Of a DNA stretch of 34,061 bases, positions 14,423 to 23,800 are shown in pieces. The notes below the pieces were generated by a model that was not told the DNA's origin, searched no databases, and saw only the letters and a program-made list of their open reading frames with translations. Numbering within the stretch: the first letter of the stretch is position 1; every line of letters starts with the position of its first letter. Origin of the DNA: Candidatus Thermoplasmatota archaeon (lineage in GTDB: Archaea > Thermoplasmatota > Thermoplasmata > RBG-16-68-12 > JAGMCJ01). The stretch is taken from positions 50,658-84,718 of the forward strand of contig JAJISE010000002.1 of assembly GCA_022848865.1 (NCBI GenBank), in the 5' to 3' direction. A program made the translations under genes and the position numbers.

Positions 14423-15763
14423 CTAGGACGGCATATCGAAGTCGGCGGCCTGCATCTGTTTCATCAGTTGTTTCCTCATCTTGCGGTTCCCCGCTAGGCC
14501 CTTGATCGCCTTCCGGGACATGGCGTACTGCTTCAGGAGCTCCCGTACGTCCTTGGGGGAGGTCCCGCTGCCCCTTGCGATTCTGGCGATCCTGCTTCCT
14601 TTCACGATCTTCGGGGTCGTCATTTCGTCGTCCGTCATCGAGTCCATGATGAACCTGAACTTCCTCAGTCTGGTCTGAGCGGTCTCCAAGTCATCGTCGC
14701 TGAGTTTTCCGGGCATTCCGGGCAACAGGCTCATCAGCTTTCTGAGCGGGCCCATTCCGCTGAGCATCTCCATCTGGCTGTACATGTCCTTCAGCGTGAA
14801 CCTCCCACCCATCATCCTCTTGACGGTCTCCTTGGCCTTGTCCTCGTCCATGGCCTCCTGGGCCCTTTCCAGCAGGAGCTTCAGATCGCCCATTCCTAGA
14901 AGACGCGAGATGAATCTCTGAGGATCGAATTTCTCTAGATCGTCGATCTTCTCGCCCGTTCCTATGAAAACGATCGAGGCGCCGGTTTCCGAAATCGCGC
15001 TCAGTGCCCCGCCGCCCTTTGCCGATCCGTCGAGCTTCGCCAGTACAACGGAGGTGACACCGACGGCGTCATGGAACGCTTTTGCCTGGGGTCCCGCCTG
15101 CTGCCCCATCGTCGCGTCCAGTACGAGGACTGTGTCAGTGGGGTCTGCGACCTTCGACACGCTCTTGATCTCCTTTATCAGGTCCTTCTCGAGGGAATGC
15201 CTCCCGCTCGTGTCCACTATCACGACATCGGAGTCCTGGAAGCGCTTCATGCCCTCCTTCACGATCCTCTCAGCCCTCTTCTCGCTGGGGTCCCCGTGGA
15301 CTGGCACGTTTATGGATTCCGCTATCTGGGAGATCTGCTCGTACGCGGCCGGTCTGTGGACGTCGGCCGCAATGATCCCGACCTTCAGACCTCTTTTCTG
15401 GAAGTACCTCGCCATCTTCCCCGCAGTGGTCGTCTTCCCCTGACCATACAGACCGACAAGAAGCAGTCTCTGCTTCTGGAGTTTGAGCTCCTTCCCCTCT
15501 CCCAGTATGTTGACGAGCTCTTCGTAGATGATTCTGGCAACGTGTTCTTTGGCGCTCATTCCTGCGGGCGGCTTCTCTTTCAGGGACCTCTCCTCGAGTG
15601 TCTTCGAGAGTTCGAGGGTCAGTTGGACGTTGACGTCGGCTCTTAGCAGGGCCCGCTGGATATCCCTGATGACCTCTCTTATGACGTCCTTGTCCAGATG
15701 GGAGGCCGAGAGCACCTTCTTCATCGCGTTCCTGAGCGAGGCGCCGAATTTCTCAAAGCTCAT
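14423..15763 (-). CDS. srp54: Signal recognition particle GTPase SRP54
   Basis: A 446-residue SRP54/Ffh. It binds 7S RNA and signal peptides and delivers ribosomes to FtsY at the membrane. The N domain is residues 1 to ~85. The G domain (about 95-290) has GLYGQGKTTT, a DVHRPAAYEQ insertion-box element, DTSGRH and the guanine-specificity motif AKLDGSAKGGG. The usual TKxD is AKLD here, a conservative variant worth noting. The Met-rich M domain covers ~300-446, with GSRIARIARGSG as the RNA-binding motif. The frame also has a TTG three codons before ATG 15763. A TATA box at 15786-15795 puts the RNA start a few bases from the ATG, so the gene is probably leaderless. Confidence 0.97.
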   Translation of the reverse strand: MSFEKFGASLRNAMKKVLSASHLDKDVIREVIRDIQRALLRADVNVQLTLELSKTLEERSLKEKPPAGMSAKEHVARIIYEELVNILGEGKELKLQKQRLLLVGLYGQGKTTTAGKMARYFQKRGLKVGIIAADVHRPAAYEQISQIAESINVPVHGDPSEKRAERIVKEGMKRFQDSDVVIVDTSGRHSLEKDLIKEIKSVSKVADPTDTVLVLDATMGQQAGPQAKAFHDAVGVTSVVLAKLDGSAKGGGALSAISETGASIVFIGTGEKIDDLEKFDPQRFISRLLGMGDLKLLLERAQEAMDEDKAKETVKRMMGGRFTLKDMYSQMEMLSGMGPLRKLMSLLPGMPGKLSDDDLETAQTRLRKFRFIMDSMTDDEMTTPKIVKGSRIARIARGSGTSPKDVRELLKQYAMSRKAIKGLAGNRKMRKQLMKQMQAADFDMPS

Positions 15764-15785
15764 CGTCGTCAAATATGGCGTTGCC

Positions 15786-15795
15786 TATATTAAGA
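15786..15795 (-). promoter_or_regulatory. TATA box of srp54
   Basis: On the minus strand this reads TCTTAATATA, centred 28 bp before ATG 15763. No Shine-Dalgarno lies between them, consistent with a leaderless mRNA. Confidence 0.55.
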
Positions 15796-15933
15796 TTCCA
15801 CCGCCCATTCCCTGGATGGCTGGCCACATTCCCGGGAAGCCCGGTTCCCTACTTCGGCTCATTCTCTGAGACAGGATGTACGTGTGTCTCTGTTATGTCC
15901 AACGACAGGACCACATGGCACTCTCTGGACGAC

Positions 15934-16008
15934 AAAAAATAGAAAAGGGAGGGCTAGCCTTGTCAGAAGGGATGGGATGCACTCTAACGAACTAGCCCAA
16001 AACTCCCC
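15934..16008 (-). ncRNA. Candidate small RNA gene (about 75 nt), type unknown
   Basis: This lies in the 300-bp gap between srp54 and the coiled-coil gene. On the minus strand a TATA box at 16029-16040 predicts a start near 16008, where the sequence begins GGGGAG. A 7-bp stem GGGCTAG/CTAGCCC (15992-15998 with 15951-15957) closes a 34-nt loop region and is extended by a further TCCC/GGGA pairing. A T-rich tract (TTTTCTATTTTTTG) follows at 15934-15946, as in an archaeal terminator. No ORF fits. It lacks clear C/D boxes or a 3' ACA, so the class is open. The remainder of the gap (15796-15933) shows nothing I can support. Confidence 0.5.
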
Positions 16009-16028
16009 ATGCGATATATTCTCTCACC

Positions 16029-16040
16029 TATATTTAAAGC
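16029..16040 (-). promoter_or_regulatory. TATA box of the candidate small RNA
   Basis: GCTTTAAATATA on the minus strand is a strong archaeal TATA element. The only downstream feature before the srp54 promoter, some 240 bp away, is the stem-loop at 15951-15998, so it most likely serves a short RNA. Confidence 0.55.
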
Positions 16041-16065
16041 TTTCTCGAAAAACAAGGACTGAGCT

Positions 16066-16935
16066 CTAGAGGTAGCCAGACTTCTGCAGCGTCATCAGGT
16101 CCTCCGTGCTGAGCTTCTCACCTTTCTTGAATCTGTCATATATATCATCAGCTTCCCTCTTGGCGACCGTCTCGTACTTGTCGACTCTCGCCCTTCTCTG
16201 CTTGCGTCGTATCCCGCTGACCATCTTGTCGAAGTCATGCACCTCTCTGATCATGACTATGTGATTCTTGTGCTCCTCGTCGGCCATCATCTTTGTTCTG
16301 ATGAACTGCTCCTGGGCGTCGTCGGCCTGCTTTCTGACCCCATCGCTCTTCTCGTAGTATGCCATCATCTCGTCATGCTCTTCCTGTGCCGCATCTGCCA
16401 GCTTGCCGACGTTCTCGTGGCACTTCTCGGCTTCCGACTTGATGTTCTCGAGCTCCCGTATGGCTTCTTGGATCTCCTCTACCTTCTCCAGCTCCTTCTC
16501 CCTCTCGTCGATCTTCTCCTTGACGCTTGAGAGGGCCTCCACGAGCTGCCTTTCCTTGTCGATTTTCATGACCGAGGTCATCTGCCTGAACTCCAGGTCC
16601 CTCAGGTCCTTCTTCATTCGGTTCAGGGGCACCTCTCCCCTCGGTGTGTGCCTCCTCTTCAATCTGTTGATTCTATCGATGTTCTCGTTGACGGCGCGGT
16701 TGAGCCTGTCTCTCTCCTCCTTTGCCCCCTTGACATCAAGGTTGAGCTTGTCCCTTTTGTCTCTGTGGACCGCAGCCTCGTCGATTAGCTCTCTGACCTT
16801 GGCATTTAGCTCGTCTCTTCTGCCGACCCACTGCTTCGTCTTATCGTTGAGTTCATCGCGCCTTCTCTTGTGCTTCTCCGCCTCGATGTTCCTCTCGTTC
16901 CTCTTCTCCCGCAGTTCGCTCATCAACTCGGTCAT
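16066..16935 (-). CDS. Archaeal coiled-coil protein (COG1340-like)
   Basis: A 289-residue protein that is almost entirely charged heptad-type coiled coil, with repeated motifs such as KRRRDELNDKTKQW and KRDKLNLDVKGAKEERDRL. It resembles the widespread uncharacterised archaeal coiled-coil group COG1340. It has no signal peptide, membrane helix or catalytic motif. The short C-terminal block (KREADDIYDRFKKGEKLSTE, then DLMTLQKSGYL) recurs at the end of this family. The start may be GTG 16941 or ATG 16935. The TATA box at 16973-16980 gives a start near 16951, so the leader is very short. Its cellular role is unknown; structural or scaffolding functions are inferred from shape alone. Confidence 0.8.
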   Translation of the reverse strand: MTELMSELREKRNERNIEAEKHKRRRDELNDKTKQWVGRRDELNAKVRELIDEAAVHRDKRDKLNLDVKGAKEERDRLNRAVNENIDRINRLKRRHTPRGEVPLNRMKKDLRDLEFRQMTSVMKIDKERQLVEALSSVKEKIDEREKELEKVEEIQEAIRELENIKSEAEKCHENVGKLADAAQEEHDEMMAYYEKSDGVRKQADDAQEQFIRTKMMADEEHKNHIVMIREVHDFDKMVSGIRRKQRRARVDKYETVAKREADDIYDRFKKGEKLSTEDLMTLQKSGYL

Positions 16936-16972
16936 CTGCACACAGCCAACTGGGCTTAAGATGGAACAAACC

Positions 16973-16980
16973 GCTTATAA
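16973..16980 (-). promoter_or_regulatory. TATA box of the coiled-coil gene
   Basis: TTATAAGC on the minus strand, in the 88-bp gap after the mat gene, centred about 26 bp before a start near 16951. Confidence 0.5.
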
Positions 16981-17029
16981 CCCTTTCTCAGTTTCCCGCC
17001 GGGATTCATATGCTGCGTCTGGTTCCACG

Positions 17030-18226
17030 CTAGAAAACGGACACCTCTCCGTTCACGATAAGGTCGGTGATCTTGGAGATGTTCGCGAGCCACTCATCGA
17101 CGACAGCTTCAGCTTCCGATTGGACTCCGCTCAGCTGAGCGCCATTGGCCATCACGAGCTGGATGCTCGCCGCCTGGGGATCGTCTATAGGTTTCCCGAT
17201 CTGGGAAACGATTCTCACATAGGCCTCGAGGATATCGCCTCCTCCAGCCTTGACGATGTCGTTGGCGATCTTCAGGGTCAGGATGTTGTAGAGCTTTCCG
17301 ACGTGGGTCACGGGGTTCTTGCCCGCCGTCGCCTCCATGCTCATCGGTCTGAAAGGCGTGATTAGCCCGTTCGCCCTGTTCCCTCTGCCGACGGACCCGT
17401 CGTCGCCATTCTCGAACGAGAGCCCCGTTACCGTGAGATAGAATATGCCATCGTCGTAGTTGTCGCCGGTGTTGATGTCCACGCTCACATTCCTATTCGT
17501 CAGCTTCAGAGCGTTCTCGAGAAGCCTGTCCTTCAGCTCCTCGACGACGCTGATATAATGCGACTGGTCCGGGACGAGACGGTCCACCATCGCTGCCGCC
17601 ACGGTCACGTTGATGTCGTCGCCGACTCTCGTTGCCATTACTTTGACGTCCTCGCCGGCTTCAGGGATCTCCTTCTTCAGCGGGCCGTTGATAAGCCGTT
17701 CCGTCTCGTACGTGATCGTCTCCGTCTCGCTGAAGGGCGCATAGCCCACCCCGAACGACGTATCGTTGGCGAGCAGCCTCTGGGTCTCATAGAGGCCTCT
17801 GAGGTCCACGGATCCCTGGCCGATTCTGCAGTCGAGCATGACATCCATATCGACGTCGAGATGCGGGCAGAAGGACTCCAGGTAGTCTCGGGCCGCCCTG
17901 ATCGCCCTCGACCTGTACGGGAGCCTCTCTCCATCCACTTGCGTCGTTGCCCTTCCCACCAGAAGGATGTACACGGGTTCGAGGACCGTTCCACCGCCGA
18001 ACTTGGGCGCCGATTGACCGCCCACGATCTGCGTCTCGTCGGTATTGTGATGAAGGATCTTGTTGTACCGTTCCATGTACAGCTTGCACAGCGTCCTGCT
18101 CACTGATTCCGCAAGCCCGTCAGCAATGCTGTCTGGGTGCCCGATCCCCTTCCTTTCCACGATCTCGATCTTCGTCTCTTCCATCGGCATCCGACTAGCC
18201 TGCTCAACCCAGATGTTGCGATCCAT
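17030..18226 (-). CDS. mat: Archaeal S-adenosylmethionine synthetase
   Basis: A 398-residue archaeal-type methionine adenosyltransferase, which makes S-adenosylmethionine, phosphate and pyrophosphate from methionine and ATP. The archaeal class is distant from bacterial MetK. Recognisable blocks are [18 protein letters not shown] near the N-terminus, [42 protein letters not shown] and the C-terminal [16 protein letters not shown]. Length is normal for the family. ATG 18226 has GGGGAGG nine bases upstream, and a TATA-like element lies at 18266-18276. It stands alone, 78 bp downstream of the rnz gene on the same strand. Confidence 0.97.
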   Translation of the reverse strand: MDRNIWVEQASRMPMEETKIEIVERKGIGHPDSIADGLAESVSRTLCKLYMERYNKILHHNTDETQIVGGQSAPKFGGGTVLEPVYILLVGRATTQVDGERLPYRSRAIRAARDYLESFCPHLDVDMDVMLDCRIGQGSVDLRGLYETQRLLANDTSFGVGYAPFSETETITYETERLINGPLKKEIPEAGEDVKVMATRVGDDINVTVAAAMVDRLVPDQSHYISVVEELKDRLLENALKLTNRNVSVDINTGDNYDDGIFYLTVTGLSFENGDDGSVGRGNRANGLITPFRPMSMEATAGKNPVTHVGKLYNILTLKIANDIVKAGGGDILEAYVRIVSQIGKPIDDPQAASIQLVMANGAQLSGVQSEAEAVVDEWLANISKITDLIVNGEVSVF

Positions 18227-18265
18227 GCGATTCCTCCCCGTGGAGTGAAGTGAAAGTTCAGCCTT

Positions 18266-18276
18266 CGATTTATCCC
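18266..18276 (-). promoter_or_regulatory. TATA-like box of mat
   Basis: On the minus strand this reads GGGATAAATCG. The start about 26 bp downstream (near 18245) gives a 19-nt leader with the GGGGAGG site. Confidence 0.5.
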
Positions 18277-18304
18277 TTTCGGTTCTCCAAATGTGATGGA
18301 CGTG

Positions 18305-19213
18305 TCAGTCCTTGTACCGCACGAGGTGCTCGTCGAAATCGTTCGGGACATGTGCGTTCTCGAAGACGTCTCTGGCGTCCTTCTCCAATGTGGACACGTC
18401 ATCGTACCTGGGGCTGATGTGTGTCAGGAACAGCATCCGGGCACCGCAGTCCCTCGCGATCTGAGCTGCCTGGCGGGAGGAAGAGTGTCCGAACTCGTTC
18501 GCCTTTTCCTCAAGGCTGGCATCGGTCGTGGCGTCGTGGATGAGAACATCGGAGCCCGTTGCGGCGTCAGCGAAGCTGCTCGAGGGCAGCGTGTCCCCGG
18601 AGTATGCGATCTTCCTTCCCGCGCGTCTTTCTCCGAGAACCATTTCCGGTGCGACCGTCATGCCGTCGTGCTCAACGGTCTCTCCTCTCTGAAGTCTGCC
18701 GAACAGTGGACCTTCTGGCAGACCAAGCTCGATCGCCCTCTCACGGTTGAACTTGCCAGGCCTGTCCTTCTCCTGCAGCACGAATCCAATTGATGGGACG
18801 TTATGCGTCATCTTGACGCTTCTGACCGTGTACTCAGGGAAATCCACCTCGGACCCATCCTCCATCTCCTCCACAAAGACATCGAAGCCAGGACTGAAGT
18901 ACCCGATTCTCAGGAGCACCTCCATGAGGTCCCTTATCCCCCTAGGCCCCCATATCCGCAGTGGCTCTTTCCTGTCGTTGAGCGTCATGCTCTGTACGAG
19001 TCCCGGAAGCCCGAGGAAATGGTCCCCGTGGAAGTGCGTGATGAATATCTTCTGAACCTGCATGAACGAGAGGCTGGACATCATGAACTGCCTCTGTGTC
19101 CCCTCACCGCAGTCGAAGAGGATGATCTCCCTTCCTCTCTTGACAGCTATGGCTGCAACGTTCCTCTTTGGCGAGGGCCAACTTCCGCCGGTTCCAAGGA
19201 ATACGATCTGCAC
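18305..19213 (-). CDS. rnz: Ribonuclease Z (tRNA 3' end-processing endonuclease)
   Basis: A 302-residue metallo-beta-lactamase-fold nuclease that cuts tRNA precursors after the discriminator base. The N-terminal VQIVFLGTGGS strand-loop and the zinc motif THFHGDHFLG (HxHxDH) are present. So are the later ligands in HNVPSIGF, YSGDT and FGHSSSRQAA, and the LTHISPRY motif. All catalytic elements are intact and length matches the short archaeal form. The frame extends 23 codons upstream to a GTG at 19282, but that extension has no family match. GTG 19213 was chosen because the protein then begins at the conserved strand and a TATA-like element at 19241-19250 gives a nearly leaderless mRNA. Confidence 0.94.
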   Translation of the reverse strand: MQIVFLGTGGSWPSPKRNVAAIAVKRGREIILFDCGEGTQRQFMMSSLSFMQVQKIFITHFHGDHFLGLPGLVQSMTLNDRKEPLRIWGPRGIRDLMEVLLRIGYFSPGFDVFVEEMEDGSEVDFPEYTVRSVKMTHNVPSIGFVLQEKDRPGKFNRERAIELGLPEGPLFGRLQRGETVEHDGMTVAPEMVLGERRAGRKIAYSGDTLPSSSFADAATGSDVLIHDATTDASLEEKANEFGHSSSRQAAQIARDCGARMLFLTHISPRYDDVSTLEKDARDVFENAHVPNDFDEHLVRYKD

Positions 19214-19240
19214 GACTGGAACGAAAGAGGCATGCTCTTC

Positions 19241-19250
19241 ATTAAAGTTT
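19241..19250. promoter_or_regulatory. TATA-like element between rnz and hutH
   Basis: ATTAAAGTTT on the plus strand, or AAACTTTAAT on the minus strand. Leftward it predicts a start near 19219 for rnz. Rightward it could give hutH a leader of about 40 nt. A second element, ATAAATAG at 19289-19296, is also usable in either direction. Only transcript mapping could tell which serves which gene. Confidence 0.4.
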
Positions 19251-19312
19251 CGAAGGGCGATCGGAGCCGAGATGGAACCCACGGAAACATAAATAGTCGG
19301 AAAGGTATCTCA

Positions 19313-20854
19313 ATGCAGGGTGGTTCCTTGATCGCAGCGGATGGAGAGTCCCTCACGATAACGGATGTCGTTCAGGTTTCCAGGAACTACGAGAAGGTCA
19401 GTCTGTCTCGTGATGCCGCGAAGGGGATGGAGATGTCCAGGAAGGCGGTGCTCGAGATCCTCGGCTCCGGCGGACTGGCCTACGGGATAAACACGGGCTT
19501 CGGCGACCTGGCAAGCGTTGTCATACCGGAGAATGAACTCCTCGATCTCCAGAGGAACCTCGTGAGAAGTCACCGTGCGGGGATCGGAGAAAGCCTCGGC
19601 GAGGAGCACGTCAGGGCAAGCATGCTCCTTCGGGCCAACAGTCTGGCAAAAGGGCACTCTGGCGTCCGTGTTCTCGTTGTAGAGACGCTCTTGGAGATGC
19701 TAAACAAAGGTGTCCATCCAGTCGTTCCAGAGATCGGGTCCGTCGGTGCCAGCGGCGACTTGGCGCCCTTGGCTCACATAGCGGCCGTCATGATGGGAGA
19801 GGGCCGGTGCTCCTTAGATGGGAGGCTGATGGATGGGGGCGCAGGGATGAAGCAAGCTGGGATCGAGCCGCTTCGCCTCGAACCGAAGGAGGGCGTCGCG
19901 CTGATCAACGGCACGTCAGTGATGACGGGCATGGCATGTCTAATCGTTCACGATTCTCTGAACCTCGTCAAAGCCGCGCAGATAGCCGCCTCGATGAGCT
20001 TCGAGGCCCTCAAGTCCTCCCCTCAGCCTTTCGACGGTAGGCTGGGCAAGGTCCGCCCGCACAAGGGTCAGGTGACCTGTGCGAGAAACATGCTGAGACT
20101 CCTCAAGGGGAGCGAGATCATCCCGTCACACGAGGATTGCCCTAAGGTCCAGGACGCCTACACGATTCGTTGCATCCCACAGGTCATTGGGCCGGTCATG
20201 GATGCAACCGATTATGCGAGGGGGATCGTCGAGACGGAGACGAACTCCGCTACTGACAACCCATTGGTCTTCCCGGAAACGGGCGAGAGCATCTCCGGTG
20301 GCAACTTCCACGGGCAGCCGATCGCCATGGCGATGGACCATCTCTCGCTTGCCATGTGCGTTCTCGGGTCCTTCTCGGAACGAAGGATCGCCAGGCTGGT
20401 CGACTCCCATCTGAGCGGTCTCCCGCCTTTCCTCACGGAGAAGAGCGGCACGCACTCGGGCTACATGATGGCACATTGCACCGCGGCCGCTTTGGCGTCG
20501 GAGAACAAGACGCTTGCCCACCCTGCGTCGGCGGATTCGATCCCAACATCGGCGGGCCAGGAGGATTTCGTGAGCATGGGAATGTGGGCTGCTCGAAAGG
20601 CGGCCTTGGCGGTCGGCAATGCGAGGAACATCGTCGCCATCGAGCTCCTATGCGCTGCTCAGGGCCTCGAGTTCCTCAAGCCCCTCAAACCCGGAAAGGG
20701 CGCGCTCGCCGCGTACAACCTAATCAGGCGAGACGTCGACCGGCTGGACGATGATAGGCCGCTGACTGCGGACGTTGAGCGCCTGGCGGCTTTCGTGGAA
20801 GAGGGGACAATCAACACGGAAGTCGAAAAACAGGCGGGAAAGCTGGCTAGGTGA
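19313..20854 (+). CDS. hutH: Histidine ammonia-lyase
   Basis: A 513-residue member of the aromatic amino acid ammonia-lyase family that deaminates histidine to urocanate. The MIO prosthetic group forms from the Ala-Ser-Gly in SVGASGDLAPLAHIA. Other family blocks are GINTGFGDLASVVI, SSPQPFDGRLGKVRPHKGQ, QDAYTIRCIPQV, ETNSATDNPLVF and SGGNFHGQP. Length is normal for HutH. No other hut genes are adjacent, so histidine degradation cannot be confirmed, and Tyr or Phe lyase activity is not excluded. The frame is open for 170 more codons to 18803, but that part lies antisense to rnz. ATG 19313 has AAAGGT upstream. Its end overlaps the convergent giant gene by 8 bp. Confidence 0.93.
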   Translation: MQGGSLIAADGESLTITDVVQVSRNYEKVSLSRDAAKGMEMSRKAVLEILGSGGLAYGINTGFGDLASVVIPENELLDLQRNLVRSHRAGIGESLGEEHVRASMLLRANSLAKGHSGVRVLVVETLLEMLNKGVHPVVPEIGSVGASGDLAPLAHIAAVMMGEGRCSLDGRLMDGGAGMKQAGIEPLRLEPKEGVALINGTSVMTGMACLIVHDSLNLVKAAQIAASMSFEALKSSPQPFDGRLGKVRPHKGQVTCARNMLRLLKGSEIIPSHEDCPKVQDAYTIRCIPQVIGPVMDATDYARGIVETETNSATDNPLVFPETGESISGGNFHGQPIAMAMDHLSLAMCVLGSFSERRIARLVDSHLSGLPPFLTEKSGTHSGYMMAHCTAAALASENKTLAHPASADSIPTSAGQEDFVSMGMWAARKAALAVGNARNIVAIELLCAAQGLEFLKPLKPGKGALAAYNLIRRDVDRLDDDRPLTADVERLAAFVEEGTINTEVEKQAGKLAR

Positions 20855-23800
20855 AGGACGTCCCGCATTCGGGACATTCCTCGACTCTTCCCGCGCACGT
20901 GTCGTGGAATTCGCCCCCGCAAGGACAGACGATCATCGGGAAGCCCTTCTTTATCTTCCCACGGCAGAGATTGCACTTCGTGTCCTTCTCGGCAACCATC
21001 TTGATGATATCCTTCTTCTCCTTCCCGGGAGTTCCGGCCACATCGATCTGGGCGATGCTCTCCTCGACGTACTCAGCATCGTCGAAAACCCTGTGAGAGA
21101 TGACCTTGATCGCCAGAGGCACGGTCCCTGGTGCCGTCATCCTGAGCCTGAACTTGAGACTCTCCGAGCCGCCCGCCCTGATGCTTTCGACGGGCTCAAG
21201 CCCCTCAGTCTCAGCGTCTCCGAGCATCTGGACGGAGACATTGCTGGCGAGCGTCTTTCCGCTGTTCTCGAGGGTAAGAGTCGCATCCATCCATTCATCC
21301 AGATCTGCCTTCTCGACGTCTATCTCAGCGGTCACCGAAGGGGCGAAACCGTCTATTGCCCCGTTTGCCAGGTCAAGTGCCTGCTGGGCATGCTCTTTCG
21401 CATCCTCGATGTTCACATTCTTCGCGTCCAAGGCCTGAAGGAGGAGCTTCTCCGCCTCTTTGATGTCGATCCCGAACCTCTTCGCTGAACCGATGATGCT
21501 GTCCGCCTTGTACGTGAGGTCGATGAACTCCCTCTCGAGTTTTCGGCTGGACTCGACCTTCTTGACAGCTTCCTCGGCCATGTCGAGAGCGTCCTGGTAT
21601 CTCCCCTGCTCGAGGGTCTCCTTCGCGGATGCAATCATCTCCTCGTTCTCGGCAACATCCGCGCCCATCTTCTTGGCGTACCGCACAGCGCTCTCGGAAT
21701 TCGCAATCACCTGGTTGGCGACCTCGGACAGAATGCCCTCGACCTCCTGTCTGGCGGATTCGATGAGGTTCTTGGCGGTCTCGAAGTCCCTGGTCTTGAT
21801 CAGGGCCTTGCCTTCTCCCAATTTGTGTCTCGACAGACTGCTCTCCAGGCCAAGCTCTTCGGCAAGGTCGACGTTCTCTGACGTCTGGGTCGCGATCTGG
21901 AGCAGATGGGATTCGCCGATGCCCGTTGCCCACTCATGGCACTGACTGGCGGCCTCCTTGGCCGCCTTCATGTTGCCTGAATCGAGCGCGGACTTGGCCT
22001 CGGCCAGCATCTTCTCGATTCCGGAGGAGTCCGCCCCTATTGAAACGATGGTGTTGTGCATCTTCTCCGCCAGTCCAAAGGACTTCTTCGCATCCTCATA
22101 GGCCTCGACTGCCTCGTGGAAAACGTCCCCACTCTTCAAGCTCAGTTCGAGTGCCTTGGGGTATTCGCCACCGTTGAAGGCTCCTTGGGCTTCCCGCAGG
22201 AAATCCTCTGCCTCTTGGATCGTGATTGGGAAACCGTCCATCTTCTTCTTCGCGGTCGCGATAGCCTTTCTGGCCATGTCTTGCTGGAGGCCGATTCTCT
22301 CAACCTCGCTCTCACTCTTCATCGCGAGTTCGATGGACTCCTTGTACTTCCCGTCCCTGAAGTGGTTCTTGGCCTTCGCAATCAGCTCCTCTGCGGATTT
22401 TGTGTTCACACCTTCCTGCTTGGACTTCTTGATGACCTCGATGAACGAATTTATCATATCAGTGATATACGTGTCCCTCTCGAGCTGCAAGGTTCTGAGG
22501 CACTCCTCTGCAGACTCCAGCGCGTCCTCGTATCGCCCCGTCTCAATGCCCCTTTCCGCTCTTTCGAGCAGTCTCATGGATTCCGGGGACTCGACGTTCA
22601 TGCTCTGAATCACCTGGAGGGCGGTTCTCGCCTCCTTGACCTTCTCGGCGGCCTCATCGAGCTTCCCGCGCATGTCTGACAGGGCATCTCTTGCCTGAGC
22701 TGTCAGTTTCGCTGACGCCTCGTAGTCGCCCTCGTCAAGGAGCTTCCTGGCTTCTGTGAGGTCGTCGTCCACCGCCTCCGTAAGAATGCCCATCTCGCGG
22801 GACTCCGTTGAGATTGATTGTGATGATGTGATAGTGTCGAGTATGCCATCCCTGAGAAGCTCCTCCACGCCGGACAAGCTCTTCTTCGCCAGTTCAAGGG
22901 CCGCTTCGTACCTTTTCTCCTTTATCGCATCCTTTGCCTCTTCTACGACCCCGTTCATCCCGGCGATGTCGATTTCCAACCCCTGAGCGAGCTCGATTCT
23001 CTCATTGACGGCAGCGATCTTCTCCGTGGATGAGTACAGGACCATGAGCTTCTCGGCTTCCTTCCTGCTCCTGGTAGCGAGGTCGAGGGCCTTTTCGTAG
23101 TCATGACTCTCAAACGCCTTCTTCGACGCGAGAAGGATCCTGAGTGCCTTCGAGACATCCATCCTCTTCTTTCTGGCCTCACCGACGAGTGCGGCTGAGG
23201 AGGATATCGCGTTGTACGTCTCCTTGTGGTCCTTGAGAAGCACGTCCACGGTCCGATTGCAGTCCACGAGCAGGCCCAAAGCATCGGAGTAGTCCTCCGT
23301 CCCCATAGCGATTTTCGCCTTCTTCAGGAGGCTCCTCATCTCTTCTATGCTGACACCTGCCTTTCTCGCCTCCACGACCTTCTCCTTGACGTATGAAAAG
23401 GCGGAGTCCGTCAGCCCCGAAACCTCGGAAGCGACATCCTCCGTCACCTTCACGAGCTCGTTGAACTTGCCTTCCTGGATCGATTGCCTGACGCTCTCAA
23501 GTCTCGTCTCGAGCTCGTCAGTGGTCTCACCCATCACCTTTCCGATCTCGATCCCGGCCTCGAGGCTCTGGAGGAGACCAGTCCCCTTCTCCTTGAACTT
23601 CTCTTCGAGGAGGTCGCGGGCACCAGTCACGAGCTCGGTGGCCTTCGAGAAGTTCTTTATCGCGAGCGCACTCTCCGCCTTGTCCAGCAGCTTCCTGGCC
23701 GAGACCGCCTCCTTGCCGATTGAATCCACGGACGCACTAAGGCTCTCTATGGTATCCACGAGGTGTTCATCGACCTTCCCATCGGTGACTTCCCTGCACT

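Noticed and set aside
18803-19312. Upstream extension of the hutH reading frame by 170 codons
   Set aside because: It lies antisense to rnz, has no family resemblance, and histidine ammonia-lyases begin at the chosen ATG 19313.
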